From CAVWDU01 sp963840725 (GTDB lineage: Bacteria > Pseudomonadota > Gammaproteobacteria > Pseudomonadales > Halieaceae): 64,000 nt of DNA. The translations under genes were made by a program, and so were the position numbers. The DNA is taken from NCBI GenBank assembly GCA_963840725.1, contig CAWIZY010000009.1:806001-870000 (forward strand), given 5' to 3'. Shown here in pieces: positions 45,460 through 55,900 of the stretch (the first letter of the stretch is position 1; each line of letters begins with the position of its first letter). The notes under the pieces are model-generated. The model had not been told where the DNA came from and did not search any database. It saw nothing but the letters and a program-made list of their open reading frames with translations.

Positions 45460-47268
45460 ATGAAAAAGTTCTTTGCTTACGCTGCACTGCTGGGTTTCGT
45501 GCTCTTCGCGTGGTACAGCTGGCGTCTGATCTGGGGGCGCCCTGTCAGCATCAATCACTTCGCGGATCGGGCCGCACTGGAGCGAGTCTATCGCAACCCC
45601 GAGGCTATGACCTTGCTGGGTCTGCTGGAAAACACACCGCTGGATCGCTTCAGCCATCGTCTGACGGATGTCAGCCAGCCGGGTGAGTCCGAAATTCTGA
45701 GCCTGCTACAGACGCACTACCACACCTTCAAGCAATACGATCGCGCAGCCCTCTCGGGGCAGCAACGGCTGACTTACGACTACCTGGATTTTCTGTGGGG
45801 TACCGCCGTTGAGGCCAGTGCGTACCCCTGGCACTACGACAACGGATTCTACGTCGGTCCCTACCCGGTCAATCAGCTTGGCGGCCTGCAGGTCCTACCC
45901 CTGAGTGTGATGGCGGAAATGCAGCAGGTGGTGGACGAATCCAGCGCAGCCAATTACCTGGCACGTCTGGGAGCTCTGGCGCCGTATCTGGACGACCTCC
46001 AGGGCGCGCTGCAGCGACGCGCTGCCGCCGGCGCCGTTCCGCCGCGACACATTGTCGAAATGCTGGTGCGCAGCGTGGAGGTTTTACGAGATCTGCCGGC
46101 CGAGGAATGGGGGGTCTACCGAGCGCTGAAGCGAAATCTCGCAAATAACGGGGTAGCCGACGCGCCGAGTAAGACACTGCTGGATACGGCAATGGCCACG
46201 CTGAACGAAACAGTGCGCCCGGCCTATGGCCGACTGGGTGATACGCTTCGCACCCTGGCTGGCGTCGCACCGGAAGCCGTCGGTATCTGGCAGTTACCCC
46301 AGGGAGACAACTACTACCGCACCCTGCTGCGTCTCTTTACCACCAGCCAACGCTCACCCGAGGAGATTCATCAGCTGGGGCTGGAGCGGGTGGCTGCCCT
46401 GCAGGCGGAGATGAGCGCCCGGCTGACAGATCTCGGCTTTGGCGGCGACTCGATCGCTGAGCAAATCGCCAGTATGAGCGCCGGGCCCGATACCTATTAT
46501 AGTGACAAGCCCGACCTGGATGCGCTGGTGCTGGCGGATTACACGGCTATGGAGCGTCGCCTGCAAAGTGGCACCCGGGAAGCGTTCCATGAGATGCCCG
46601 GACAAGCACTTGAAGTGCGGGCAGCGCCTCCCGAGGAGGAAGAGGGCCCCGGTGCCTACTATATGCCGCCCTCACTCGGTGGGGATCGCCCCGGTGTGTT
46701 TTATGTCAATTTGCGCCAGCCGACAGAGATCCAGCGCTTTGGCATGTTGACACTGGCAGCCCACGAGGGCGTTCCGGGGCATCATTTTGAGGTGGCCTAC
46801 AGTCAGAACCTGAAGGGCATTCCCATGTTGCGCGCCAATGCGCCCATAACCGCGTATTCGGAGGGCTGGGCCCTATACAGTGAACGCCTGGTCTACGAGC
46901 TTGGCCTGCATGACGAGACCAGCAATATCGGCCGGCTGCAGGCTGAAATGTTTCGGGCTGTGCGGCTGGTTGTGGATACGGGCATTCATGCAAAGCGCTG
47001 GAGTAGACAAAAGGCTATAGATTACATGATGGCTTATACCGGGATGCCAGAGGGGGAGGTGACCGCCGAAATCGACCGTTACATAGTCATGCCCGGTCAG
47101 GCCTGCGCCTATATGGTTGGAATGCTGGAGATGCTTGCCTTGCGTGAAGAAGCGCGGGAGCGCCTTGGAGATGCCTTCCAGCTAGCGGATTTTCATCAGG
47201 CTTTGCTGAAAAATGGCCCCCTGCCACTGGACATTCTGCGCCGCGAAGTGGAAGCCAGCTTGCGATAA
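45460..47268 (+). CDS. DUF885 protein, probable membrane-anchored metallopeptidase
   Basis: 602 residues. A single N-terminal hydrophobic segment (FAYAALLGFVLFAWYSW) predicts an anchor. The key motif is HEGVPGHHFEV near residue 435, an HExxxxHH zinc-type site typical of DUF885, with a downstream Glu in EGWALYSERL. The family is related to M3/M32-like peptidases; substrates are mostly unknown. Full length, no break. Close behind the acylase gene in the same direction, so possibly cotranscribed. Confidence 0.85.
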   Translation: MKKFFAYAALLGFVLFAWYSWRLIWGRPVSINHFADRAALERVYRNPEAMTLLGLLENTPLDRFSHRLTDVSQPGESEILSLLQTHYHTFKQYDRAALSGQQRLTYDYLDFLWGTAVEASAYPWHYDNGFYVGPYPVNQLGGLQVLPLSVMAEMQQVVDESSAANYLARLGALAPYLDDLQGALQRRAAAGAVPPRHIVEMLVRSVEVLRDLPAEEWGVYRALKRNLANNGVADAPSKTLLDTAMATLNETVRPAYGRLGDTLRTLAGVAPEAVGIWQLPQGDNYYRTLLRLFTTSQRSPEEIHQLGLERVAALQAEMSARLTDLGFGGDSIAEQIASMSAGPDTYYSDKPDLDALVLADYTAMERRLQSGTREAFHEMPGQALEVRAAPPEEEEGPGAYYMPPSLGGDRPGVFYVNLRQPTEIQRFGMLTLAAHEGVPGHHFEVAYSQNLKGIPMLRANAPITAYSEGWALYSERLVYELGLHDETSNIGRLQAEMFRAVRLVVDTGIHAKRWSRQKAIDYMMAYTGMPEGEVTAEIDRYIVMPGQACAYMVGMLEMLALREEARERLGDAFQLADFHQALLKNGPLPLDILRREVEASLR

Positions 47269-47305
47269 ACCTGGGAAAGCGTCTACTGACCCGCCGGCAT
47301 CCACG

Positions 47306-47890
47306 TCATTTTGAGGGATCTGTTTTCTTGATGTTCAATTCGTTCAGTATGCTAATCATATCCTCAGCGGCATTAATGGGGTCGACATTGCTATCGATCG
47401 CCACGATCTTTCCGGTGATGTCTATGTAGAGAGTCTGGCGCAGAGCGAACCGCTCCTGGTAGAGCACACCGTAGGTCCTGGCAACAGACTTGGTCGCGTC
47501 GCTCAATAAAGGAAAGTCGACCTTCAGTGAGTCCGCAAATCGCTGATTATCCTCCAGAGGGTCCACGCTGATCATAAAGTACCGAACTGCGTATTGGCGA
47601 AGCCGGGCTCCGTTTTGGACCAGAGACTTGCACTCAATGGTGCAGCCACTGGTAAATGCCCTGGGGAACCACGCGAGGATCACCGGTGACTTCCCTTCGA
47701 AGTCCGAGAGCCGATAGGTCTTACCGTCGGTTGCGGGCAGCTCAAAATCAGGGGCGTTCTGGCCGACCTCAACGGCATGAGACGCCGGTTGCGCAGCCAG
47801 GCAAAAAAAGAACGCCAAACCGACCAAAGCCTTGCATACAGCGTGGGAAGCACGGCCGGGGAACAACAGACAATTCGTATTCGGTCTCAT
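47306..47890 (-). CDS. exported Bcp-type peroxiredoxin
   Basis: 194 residues from the ATG at 47890. Signal peptide ALVGLAFFFCLAAQPASHA, then VGQNAPDFELPATDGKTYRL and the active site PRAFTSGCTIECKS: peroxidatic Cys83 and a second Cys87 four residues on (C-x3-C; E. coli Bcp has C-x4-C). It would reduce peroxides in the periplasm. The longer frame to 48022 adds 44 residues with no signal-peptide character and is rejected. Convergent with the DUF885 gene, 37 bases apart. Confidence 0.85.
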   Translation of the reverse strand: MRPNTNCLLFPGRASHAVCKALVGLAFFFCLAAQPASHAVEVGQNAPDFELPATDGKTYRLSDFEGKSPVILAWFPRAFTSGCTIECKSLVQNGARLRQYAVRYFMISVDPLEDNQRFADSLKVDFPLLSDATKSVARTYGVLYQERFALRQTLYIDITGKIVAIDSNVDPINAAEDMISILNELNIKKTDPSK

Positions 47891-48116
47891 GGTGTTTTGT
47901 CTCACGGGTCGCGTCGACCCTCCCGGAATAGTTAGCCCTGGGTATATGGTATGCTGGGAGAGATCGTTACGCAAAACCCTGTCGCCTGACACCGAAAAGC
48001 CTCCCCAGGGCAGCAAGCCCACCGACCGGGCAGGTGGTAGTCACCTCATCGATGTTGCAGGGTGATTAGCACGGGTTGCCGCGCTCTTCATCCAGCTGAG
48101 ACCCCGGAGATCACCT

Positions 48117-49292
48117 ATGACACTGAAGTTTGAGCGCAAGCTGCTTCCCGTTGGTCGGGGCCGGGTTGCGCTGCTGATGTGGTTTGCGTTGGTTGTATCG
48201 TCGTCTCTGCCTGTGAGCGCAGAATCGGCACAAGCGCCTGTGCCGGTTCCCGTTATAAACCCCACGGTGAAGGAGATTGTCGAATACGACGAGTACACAG
48301 GCCGGTTTGCGTCGGTTAATCGGGTTGAGATACGGTCCAGGGTAAGCGGTTACCTGTCCGAGATTCGCTTCAACGGTGGCGACATTGTGGCTGCTGGCGA
48401 TATTCTGGTGGTGATTGATCAGCGCCCGTTTGCCATTGCGCTGCAAGCTGCCAGGGCAGAGTTGGCGGAAGTTCAGGCGCAGCTCGATCTGGCGATTCTC
48501 GAAGCCAATCGGGCTCGCAAGTTGCGCAAGGACAGGGCTATTGCCCAGGAAGATCTCGATCGCAGAATTCAGCAGGAACTTGCCTCCAGCGCCAGGCTAT
48601 CACGAGTTGAGGCGGCGGTGGCCAAAGCGGAGCTGGAGTTCGACTACACCGAGATCCGGGCACCTATACACGGACGGGTAGGACGACGCCTGATCGACGC
48701 CGGAAATCTTGTGACTGGCGGAGACGTGCAGGGTTCGTTAATTACAACCATTATTCAGGAAGATCCGATTCACTTCTATTTCGATATTAGTGAGGCGGAC
48801 TATCTCCGTTACACCAGACTGAGTCAAAGCGGTTCGAGGCCCTCTTCACGCACCACACCTAACGCTGTTAGCGTCAAGTTACTCGATGAAAGCAGTTTTG
48901 CGCACCATGGTGTTATGGATTTTGTCGACAACGAGCTGGACCCCACCTCAGGTACGCTGGAGGGGAGGGCGGTTTTTTCAAATCGGGACGGACTGCTGCA
49001 GCCCGGCGTATTCGGACGGCTGCGCCTGCTTGGCAGTGCGCAATACCGGGCTGTTCTGGTCCCCGACAGTCTGGTGCAGTTCGACCAGTCGCGTCAGTTT
49101 GTTTATACGGTAGCTGATGATGGCACAGTAAAGAGAGCGTTTGTGGAATTGGGTCCCATCGTCGATGGGCTTCGATTGGTGCGCAGTGGGCTCAGCGGCA
49201 AGGAGACACTCGTAGCCGGTGCTTTTCACCGCATTCGTGTGGGCAATGTGGTCTCGCCGCAATTGAACAGCGGCCCTGCCACGGGTTCCTGA
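48117..49292 (+). CDS. RND efflux periplasmic adaptor (membrane fusion protein)
   Basis: 391 residues. Signal peptide VALLMWFALVVSSSLPVSA; barrel-sandwich halves around VEIRSRVSGYLSEIRFNGGDIV and FDYTEIRAPIHGRVGRRLIDAGNLV, with an alpha-hairpin between (RAELAEVQAQLDLAILEANRARKLR). AcrA/MexE-like. One base separates it from the permease gene. No outer-membrane TolC-type gene and no adjacent regulator are in the window, so it probably uses a TolC encoded elsewhere. Confidence 0.93.
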   Translation: MTLKFERKLLPVGRGRVALLMWFALVVSSSLPVSAESAQAPVPVPVINPTVKEIVEYDEYTGRFASVNRVEIRSRVSGYLSEIRFNGGDIVAAGDILVVIDQRPFAIALQAARAELAEVQAQLDLAILEANRARKLRKDRAIAQEDLDRRIQQELASSARLSRVEAAVAKAELEFDYTEIRAPIHGRVGRRLIDAGNLVTGGDVQGSLITTIIQEDPIHFYFDISEADYLRYTRLSQSGSRPSSRTTPNAVSVKLLDESSFAHHGVMDFVDNELDPTSGTLEGRAVFSNRDGLLQPGVFGRLRLLGSAQYRAVLVPDSLVQFDQSRQFVYTVADDGTVKRAFVELGPIVDGLRLVRSGLSGKETLVAGAFHRIRVGNVVSPQLNSGPATGS

Positions 49293-49293
49293 G

Positions 49294-52200
49294 ATGGGAT
49301 TTACGCACTTTTTTGTCGATAGGCCGATCTTTGCCAGCGTATTGTCCATTTTTATCACGCTTCTAGGCCTGCTCGCCTATAGCTCTCTACCCGTTACCCA
49401 ATACCCCGAGGTGGCTCCACCGACCATCCAGGTGCGTGCCAACTACCCGGGGGCCAGCGCAGAAATTGTTGCGGACGCAGTGGCAACACCTCTGGAGCAG
49501 GAAATAAACGGTGTGGAGAACATGCTCTACATCATGTCACAGGCCACCGGGGATGGCAGCCTGACGCTCACCATTACCTTCGAGTTGGGTACTGATCTGG
49601 ATAAGGCGCAGGTTCTGGTGCAGAACCGGGTAGCCATCGCCGAGCCGCGCTTGCCCGAGACGGTGCGCCGGCTCGGTGTCGTCACTCAGAAAAACTCGCC
49701 CGACCTGATGATGGTGATCAACCTGTTCTCCCCGGACGAGACCTATGATCAGCTCTATATAGCCAACTACGCTGTGCTGCAGTTACGCGACACACTCGCG
49801 CGGATCAACGGTGTGGGACAAATTTTGTTGTTCGGTGCCAGTGAGTATGCAATGCGTATCTGGCTGGATCCAAATCTCGTTCAGTCGGTAGGCCTCACTG
49901 CCGGAGAGGTGGTGTCGGCGCTGCGCGCGCAGAATCTGCAAGTGGCTGCAGGTGTGATGAATCAGGCGCCAGCTGCCAATCCGAGGGCATTCGAAATTGG
50001 CGTACAAACCCAGGGCCGGCTGGCAAACCCTGAAGAATTTGAGCAGATCGTTATCGCCACTACCGATGAGGGCCGCGTCGTACGCCTGAGGGATGTCGCG
50101 CGCACAGAGTTGGGAGCGCAAAGCTATGCGACCAAAGGTTACCTGGGTGATCAACCCGCTATAGCGCTACCGGTATTCCAAACACCGGGAACGAACGCCC
50201 TGGAAACCGCCGATGAAATCGTGGAGACCATGGAGGATTTATCTGCCAGTTTTCCACCCGGCCTGGACTACAAGATTGTCTACAACCCTACCGAGTTCGT
50301 GAGATCTTCTGTCGATGCTGTGGTGCTCACGATACTGGAGGCAGTCGCCCTCGTTGTGCTGGTGGTCATCCTGTTCTTGCAGAGTTGGCGTGCCTCCCTG
50401 ATTCCTATCCTCGCTATTCCCGTCTCACTGGTGGGTACCTTTGCGGTAATGGCTGCCTTCGGTTTCAGCCTCAATAATCTGACACTTTTTGGCCTGGTGC
50501 TCGCTATTGGCATTGTCGTGGATGATGCGATTGTGGTCGTTGAAAATGTCGAGCGTAATATCGCCAACGGCATGTCCCCCAGAGAGGCCGCTCACAAGAC
50601 TATGGATGAGGTCGGTGGTGCGCTGATAGCTATTGCTCTGGTGCTGTCCGCCGTTTTCATTCCCGCCGCGTTCGTCAGCGGTATCACGGGCCAGTTTTTC
50701 CGCCAGTTTGCACTCACCATTGCCACGGCAACACTGATCTCCGCCCTGGTTTCGCTGACGCTCAGTCCCGCTCTGTCGGCCCTGTTGCTCCGGCCGGAGG
50801 ACCAGGCGTCGGATGATGGCCCGCTCACGCGACTGGGAAATCGCTTTTTTGGCCTGTTTAACCGTGGACTGGATGGCTTCGCAAAGACCTATGGTGATCT
50901 GGTTGCGAAACTGGTCCGGCGCGGCGGTATTGTTGCCTTGGTCTATCTAGGGCTGATTGCGTTAACCGGGTTGCAGTTCAATCAGGTCCCGGTAGGGTTT
51001 ATCCCTGATCAGGACCAGGGCTACGCCATCGTTGCATTGCAACTGCCGCCCGGGGCGGAACTGGAACGAACCGACGCGGCGGTAACGACTGTCGTTAACA
51101 AATTGCTCGCCATTGACGGTATTGCCAACACGGTCGCGTTCGCCGGCTTTTCCGGCGCGACCTTCACCAACGCCCCGAACGCAGCCGCGGTCTTTGCAAG
51201 CTTTGAACCTTTCGAAACGCGCGCTGCCAAACAGCGAAGTATCGACAGCCTGCTGAGTGAAATGCGTCAGGCCATGGCCGGCCTGGATGAGGCATTCGCA
51301 CTGGTTATTCAGCCCCCGCCCGTTAGGGGGATCGGCAACGCGGGGGGCTTTCGAATGATGGTCCAGGACCGACTGGGGCGCGGGCTGGAGACCTTGGCAT
51401 CTGCTACCTACGATCTTGTCGACGCCGGCAACCAGGCGCCGGGGCTGAGCAATGTGTACACATTGCTGGAAACCAATACCCCCCAACTTTACCTCAACAT
51501 CGACCGGGTACGGGCACAGAAGCTGGGTGTTCCCATCCGCAACGTCTTTGAGGCATTGGAGATCTACTTCGGATCCAGCTTCGTCAATGACTTCAACTTT
51601 CTTGGCCGCACATTTCGCGTCACTGCCCAGAGCGATGCCCCTTATCGCCAATCGCCGAGAGATCTATTGAGTTTGCGCACTCAGAATCGGTTCGGGGAGT
51701 CGGTGCCATTGGGTTCCGTGGCCACTGCAGAGTTTCGCACCGCACCCTACCGGGTCATGCGATACAATCTCTATCCGGCTGCTTCGGTCTCTGGCGCTAC
51801 GCTGCCCGGCACCAGTTCAGGCGAAGCAATAGCCACTATGGAGGGCCTGGCGGCGGAACGACTTCCGGATGGAGTGGCTTATGAATGGACCGAACTTGCC
51901 TACCAACAGAAAGCTGCGGGCAATACCGGTGTCATCGCCTTTGGCTTGGCCGTCTTGTTCGTTTTTCTATTGCTGGCCGCCCAATACGAAAGTTGGCTGC
52001 TACCGCTGTCAATTGTACTGATCGTGCCGATGTGTTTACTTTCAGCCATGTTCGGCATCTGGCTAACAGGCTGGGACAATAACATTCTGGTGCAGGTGGG
52101 TCTTATCGTGCTGGTTGGCCTCGCGGCTAAAAACGCGATTCTCATTGTCGAATTTGCGCGTCAGGACGAGGCCGGGGGACGCAACCGGTTTGAAGCTGCT

Positions 52201-52386
52201 GTCAATGCGGCCAGGCTGCGTCTGCGACCCATCCTTATGACCTCCTTTGCCTTCATCCTCGGGGTGATCCCTCTGGTCATCGCGACGGGTCCCGGCGCCG
52301 AGATGCGACAAGCGCTGGGGGTTACCGTGTTTTCCGGAATGCTGGGCGTAACATTCTTCGGCTTGCTGTTCACACCGGTTTTTTAG
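49294..52386 (+). CDS. RND efflux permease (HAE-1/AcrB family) with truncated C-terminus
   Basis: 1030 residues: MGFTHFFVDRPIFASVLSIF start, proton-relay pair in GIVVDDAIVVVENVERN (near residue 410) and the C-terminal conserved GVTFFGLLFTPVF. The frame stops there, at TAG 52384-52386, because a 40-base duplicate begins; a normal protein would continue YVL... for about 12-15 residues, as encoded by the second copy (52388-52465). The lost part is the short cytoplasmic tail, so the pump may still work. Antibiotic/solvent-type proton antiporter; substrate unknown. Confidence 0.93.
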   Translation: MGFTHFFVDRPIFASVLSIFITLLGLLAYSSLPVTQYPEVAPPTIQVRANYPGASAEIVADAVATPLEQEINGVENMLYIMSQATGDGSLTLTITFELGTDLDKAQVLVQNRVAIAEPRLPETVRRLGVVTQKNSPDLMMVINLFSPDETYDQLYIANYAVLQLRDTLARINGVGQILLFGASEYAMRIWLDPNLVQSVGLTAGEVVSALRAQNLQVAAGVMNQAPAANPRAFEIGVQTQGRLANPEEFEQIVIATTDEGRVVRLRDVARTELGAQSYATKGYLGDQPAIALPVFQTPGTNALETADEIVETMEDLSASFPPGLDYKIVYNPTEFVRSSVDAVVLTILEAVALVVLVVILFLQSWRASLIPILAIPVSLVGTFAVMAAFGFSLNNLTLFGLVLAIGIVVDDAIVVVENVERNIANGMSPREAAHKTMDEVGGALIAIALVLSAVFIPAAFVSGITGQFFRQFALTIATATLISALVSLTLSPALSALLLRPEDQASDDGPLTRLGNRFFGLFNRGLDGFAKTYGDLVAKLVRRGGIVALVYLGLIALTGLQFNQVPVGFIPDQDQGYAIVALQLPPGAELERTDAAVTTVVNKLLAIDGIANTVAFAGFSGATFTNAPNAAAVFASFEPFETRAAKQRSIDSLLSEMRQAMAGLDEAFALVIQPPPVRGIGNAGGFRMMVQDRLGRGLETLASATYDLVDAGNQAPGLSNVYTLLETNTPQLYLNIDRVRAQKLGVPIRNVFEALEIYFGSSFVNDFNFLGRTFRVTAQSDAPYRQSPRDLLSLRTQNRFGESVPLGSVATAEFRTAPYRVMRYNLYPAASVSGATLPGTSSGEAIATMEGLAAERLPDGVAYEWTELAYQQKAAGNTGVIAFGLAVLFVFLLLAAQYESWLLPLSIVLIVPMCLLSAMFGIWLTGWDNNILVQVGLIVLVGLAAKNAILIVEFARQDEAGGRNRFEAAVNAARLRLRPILMTSFAFILGVIPLVIATGPGAEMRQALGVTVFSGMLGVTFFGLLFTPVF

Positions 52387-52425
52387 CGTGACATTCTTCG
52401 GCTTGTTGTTCACACCCGTGTTTTA
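52347..52425 (+). repeat. 40-base tandem duplication at the RND permease end
   Basis: Two adjacent copies begin at about 52347 and 52387. They differ at four positions, all synonymous in frame (GTA/GTG, CTG/TTG, CCG/CCC, GTT/GTG), and both encode VTFFGLLFTPVF. Because 40 is not a multiple of 3, the second copy is out of frame with the first. Copy 2 continues in its own frame to a TGA at 52463-52465. Confidence 0.85.
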
Positions 52426-52935
52426 TGTGCTGTGCAGGGTCAAGGCCCCGGCAGCCAAACACTGAAATGGGTAGTGACTGCACGTGCTGCGGGCCAGTGG
52501 TCATGCTGACACCTGCATAAAGCCAAACCGGGTAAGCTACCATGTCTCTAGCGCCTGATGCTGCCTGCATCCGGTTCATTTAAACCTGAACAAGTTCGGC
52601 CTCTCGACAGCAGAGTTGCCCGACCGAAAGTTCTATTTTAGAACGCCCGCGATAACTATTTGTGAATATTAGTGTGATCTGCATCACACAGCGCCCATTA
52701 ACTGCTGGCAATAAAGTGAGGATTTACTAGTTTTATCGTTGACACTCTGGTGAATTGGCGTGCGGCGTTGCAGCATTAGACATCGCAAGCAGCCAGGACT
52801 GCCCCTAAAGAGCAGGAAAGCAGGGCTCGTTCCGGGTGTTAATCCAGCCGCATTATGGGCCTTGCTTGTCGTAAGCAGCGTTTTGCGCCGTCTTGCGCTG
52901 TCACGTTTCACCCCGTCAAATGGAGACGTCTGTTC
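52387..52935. other. intergenic region with RND tail remnant and CRP site
   Basis: 549 bases. It begins with the out-of-frame remainder of an RND permease end (52388-52465). The middle is AT-rich and holds a near-perfect CRP site at 52673-52688. A TTGACA at 52739-52744 lacks a matching -10. No gene is supported. Confidence 0.65.
52673..52688. promoter_or_regulatory. CRP/Vfr-type binding site
   Basis: TGTGATCTGCATCACA is a perfect TGTGA-N6-TCACA palindrome in an AT-rich context. It lies about 250 bases before the ATG of the PQQ-dehydrogenase fusion gene, the only downstream gene, suggesting cAMP-CRP (or Vfr) control of sugar oxidation. A global CRP homologue is assumed, not seen in the window. 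Confidence 0.65.
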
Positions 52936-55900
52936 ATGATTCGCCACCGTGTTTTCACTCCCATTGCCCCGCTCAGTTGGGGGTGCCTGATTGGGCTTCT
53001 CGTCTTGTTGGCGGCCACGCATTCGGCTTTTGGATCTACTGGATTAGACGTACGCCCCGACAATCAGAGTTGTTTCGCACCCGACAAACCGAAAGTCCCG
53101 CTGCCTACGACAGAACGTGTTTACACCGATCTCTCCATAAATTCCGCCTTACAACTGGTTCAACCGCCCAATGATCCGGGCACATGGCTGGTCGTGCAAC
53201 AAGACGGATACATCTATGCGTTTGATGCCACCAATGATGACGTGACGGAAAAATCAGTGTTTCTCGACATCTCGGACCGGGTAGCGTTTCTGTCGGGTGC
53301 GGGCCTGACCAGTGTCGCCTTTCATCCGGACTACCCGACGGATGGCCGCATATTTGTCAGTTATACGATGGAATCGGGTGATCCTCAGAATAGAGTGCGC
53401 CGTGTGGTAGCCAGCTACACCAGCAGCAACGACGGGCTTAGCTTCGAGGCCGCCAGTGAGCAAATCGTGCTGGCTTACGATAGCCGTGGTTTTGCTCACC
53501 CTATCGGCATGGTGGATTTCGGGCCGGACGGCTATCTCTACATTGGCTCTGGTGGCGGTGGGGGCTCAACGGGGCAGGACACCTATGCTTTTACGAACTC
53601 TTTTATCCGCCTGGACGTGGACAGTGCAGTGCCCTATGCAATACCCCCGGATAACCCCTATGTGGATGGCGGTGGCGCACCTGAAGTCTATGCCAAGGGA
53701 GTTCGAAACCCGTTCAGGTGGTCATTCGACGACCGTGGTAATCTGTGGGCCGCTGATGTAGGGACATTATACATTGAGGAGGTCAATCTGATCACAGCGG
53801 GTAGCAACTACGGCTATCCAGTGGTGGAGGGCGACCGATGTCTGGAAGAAGAGTTCTGTGACACCACAGGCATGACGGGGCCCATTGCGGGCTATGATCG
53901 AGATCGTGTGACAGAGGGGGCCTCGGCAATCCTGGGTGGACGTATCTACCGCGGCTCAGCAGTGCCCTCATTGTACGGGGCGTATGTTTTTTCAGACTTT
54001 GTGACCGGAACGCTGCGAGCCGCATTTGATAACGGTGATGGTACCTATACAACGGAGATTGTTGGCGAAAACGCGAGAGCCAACCATATCGCCGAAGACG
54101 CCAATGGCGAGTTCTACTTCATTCGTAACACCGAGATCCGACGTCTGATCTTACCAGTTGATGATGGCCCGGTGGCGTTTCCGCAAACTGTTTCTGCTAT
54201 TGGTTGCTTTGACCCCATTGACCCCAGACTTGCCGGGCCAGCGATGATTCCCTACGACCTCAACGTGCCACTCTGGTCTGACGGCGCAGAAAAGCAACGC
54301 TGGTTCGCTCTGCCCAACGGCTCGACTATCCAGCTCGATGAGAACGGTGATTTCGAGTTTCCATTGGGTTCAGTCATGTTCAAGAATTTTTATTTGGACC
54401 AGAAGATCATTGAAACTCGCATGCTGGTTTTACATGATGATGAAGAATGGGCCGGTTACAGCTACGAGTGGGACGACGCTGAGACAGAGGGGTTCCTGGT
54501 TGGTGTTGACGGCAAGGAAAAAGACTTTGGCAGCCAGATATACAGTTATCCCACTCGAGGGCAGTGTCTGCAATGCCATACCACCGGTGCAGGGATAACC
54601 CTGGGGCCGGAGGTCAGACAGCTGAATCGAGACTTCACCTACCCGACCACCGGACTGACCGGTAATCAACTGGAAACCTTTGAGCACATTGGTCTATTCG
54701 CGGATCCAATGTCCGCGCTCCCTTCGGAGTTGCCTGCGCTAGCAGCAATCGACAATGAAGAGGCTCCCCTGCATGATAGGGCGAGAGCCTACCTGCATGC
54801 CAACTGCAGTCATTGCCATATGCCGGGAGAATCGGGTGGCGGAACTTTCGATCTGCGCATAACGGAACCGTCCACAGGTGGTATATTCGCCTTGCCGTCG
54901 GCTGGTGATCTTGGCGTCCCGGGAGCTTCCATTATCACCCCTGGTAATCCGGGCAGCTCGGTAATCCCTCTACGTATGCGAGCGCAGGACGGCAACAGAA
55001 TGCCAGCAATTGGCACCAATCTCGTACATTTTGACGGTGTGGAACTCGTTGAGGCATGGATTACATCCCTGGCGGGAGCCCTGATATCAACATCGTTGCG
55101 CCGCTGACGGGGTCGACGCTACTCTCCAGCGAGTCAGTTACGATAGAGGCGTCTGCCAGTGACGATAGCGTGGTGACCCGGGTGCAGTTTTTTGTTGACG
55201 GGGAACCCCTGGGAGAGAGTTCTGAGGCGCCTTATCAGGTGATATGGCTGGAGCCCGCGCCGGGTGACCACGAACTGGTCGCTGTCGCAATTGACGACGA
55301 TCAGACCTCGTCGGTCTCTGCACTGGTGACTGTGTCGGTTTGCGCTGATACCGATGCAGACGGTACCTGCGATGGCATAACACCGCCACCGCCACCGTCC
55401 GCTGATGACCCGGTGGTCTTGGTACTGGAAGCGGAGGACAACGGGGAATATGGCTATCGTTACGGTCCAGGCCCAGATCGAAACGTGCTACTGATAGAAT
55501 TTGATTCTACCGTCAGCCAGACCTTGTGGTTTTCAGCGAATGGCTTCGACATAGGTCGCTTAGAGCCGGTGGTGGTAGAGTTGAACGGGGTTCCACTGGG
55601 GATACTAACGCGGAGCAAGGATCGCGAGTTTAATGGGGGTGACCGGTTTCAACTGGATGCCAGCCTGGTTATCGCGGGAACCAACCATCTGCGTGTCATC
55701 CAGACCAATATCAATCGCAAATGGGGCGTTACTGAACTGCTGGTCACTGCCATCGGTAATATAGCGCCCGACGTGTCTATTGTGACGCCGTTAGACGGCA
55801 GCGAATACCTTGAAGGCGAGGTGATTGCTATGGAGATTCTGGCCAGTGACGATGGCGTCGTTGACCGGATTGAACTGTTCAGTAATGGCGTCCTGATCAA

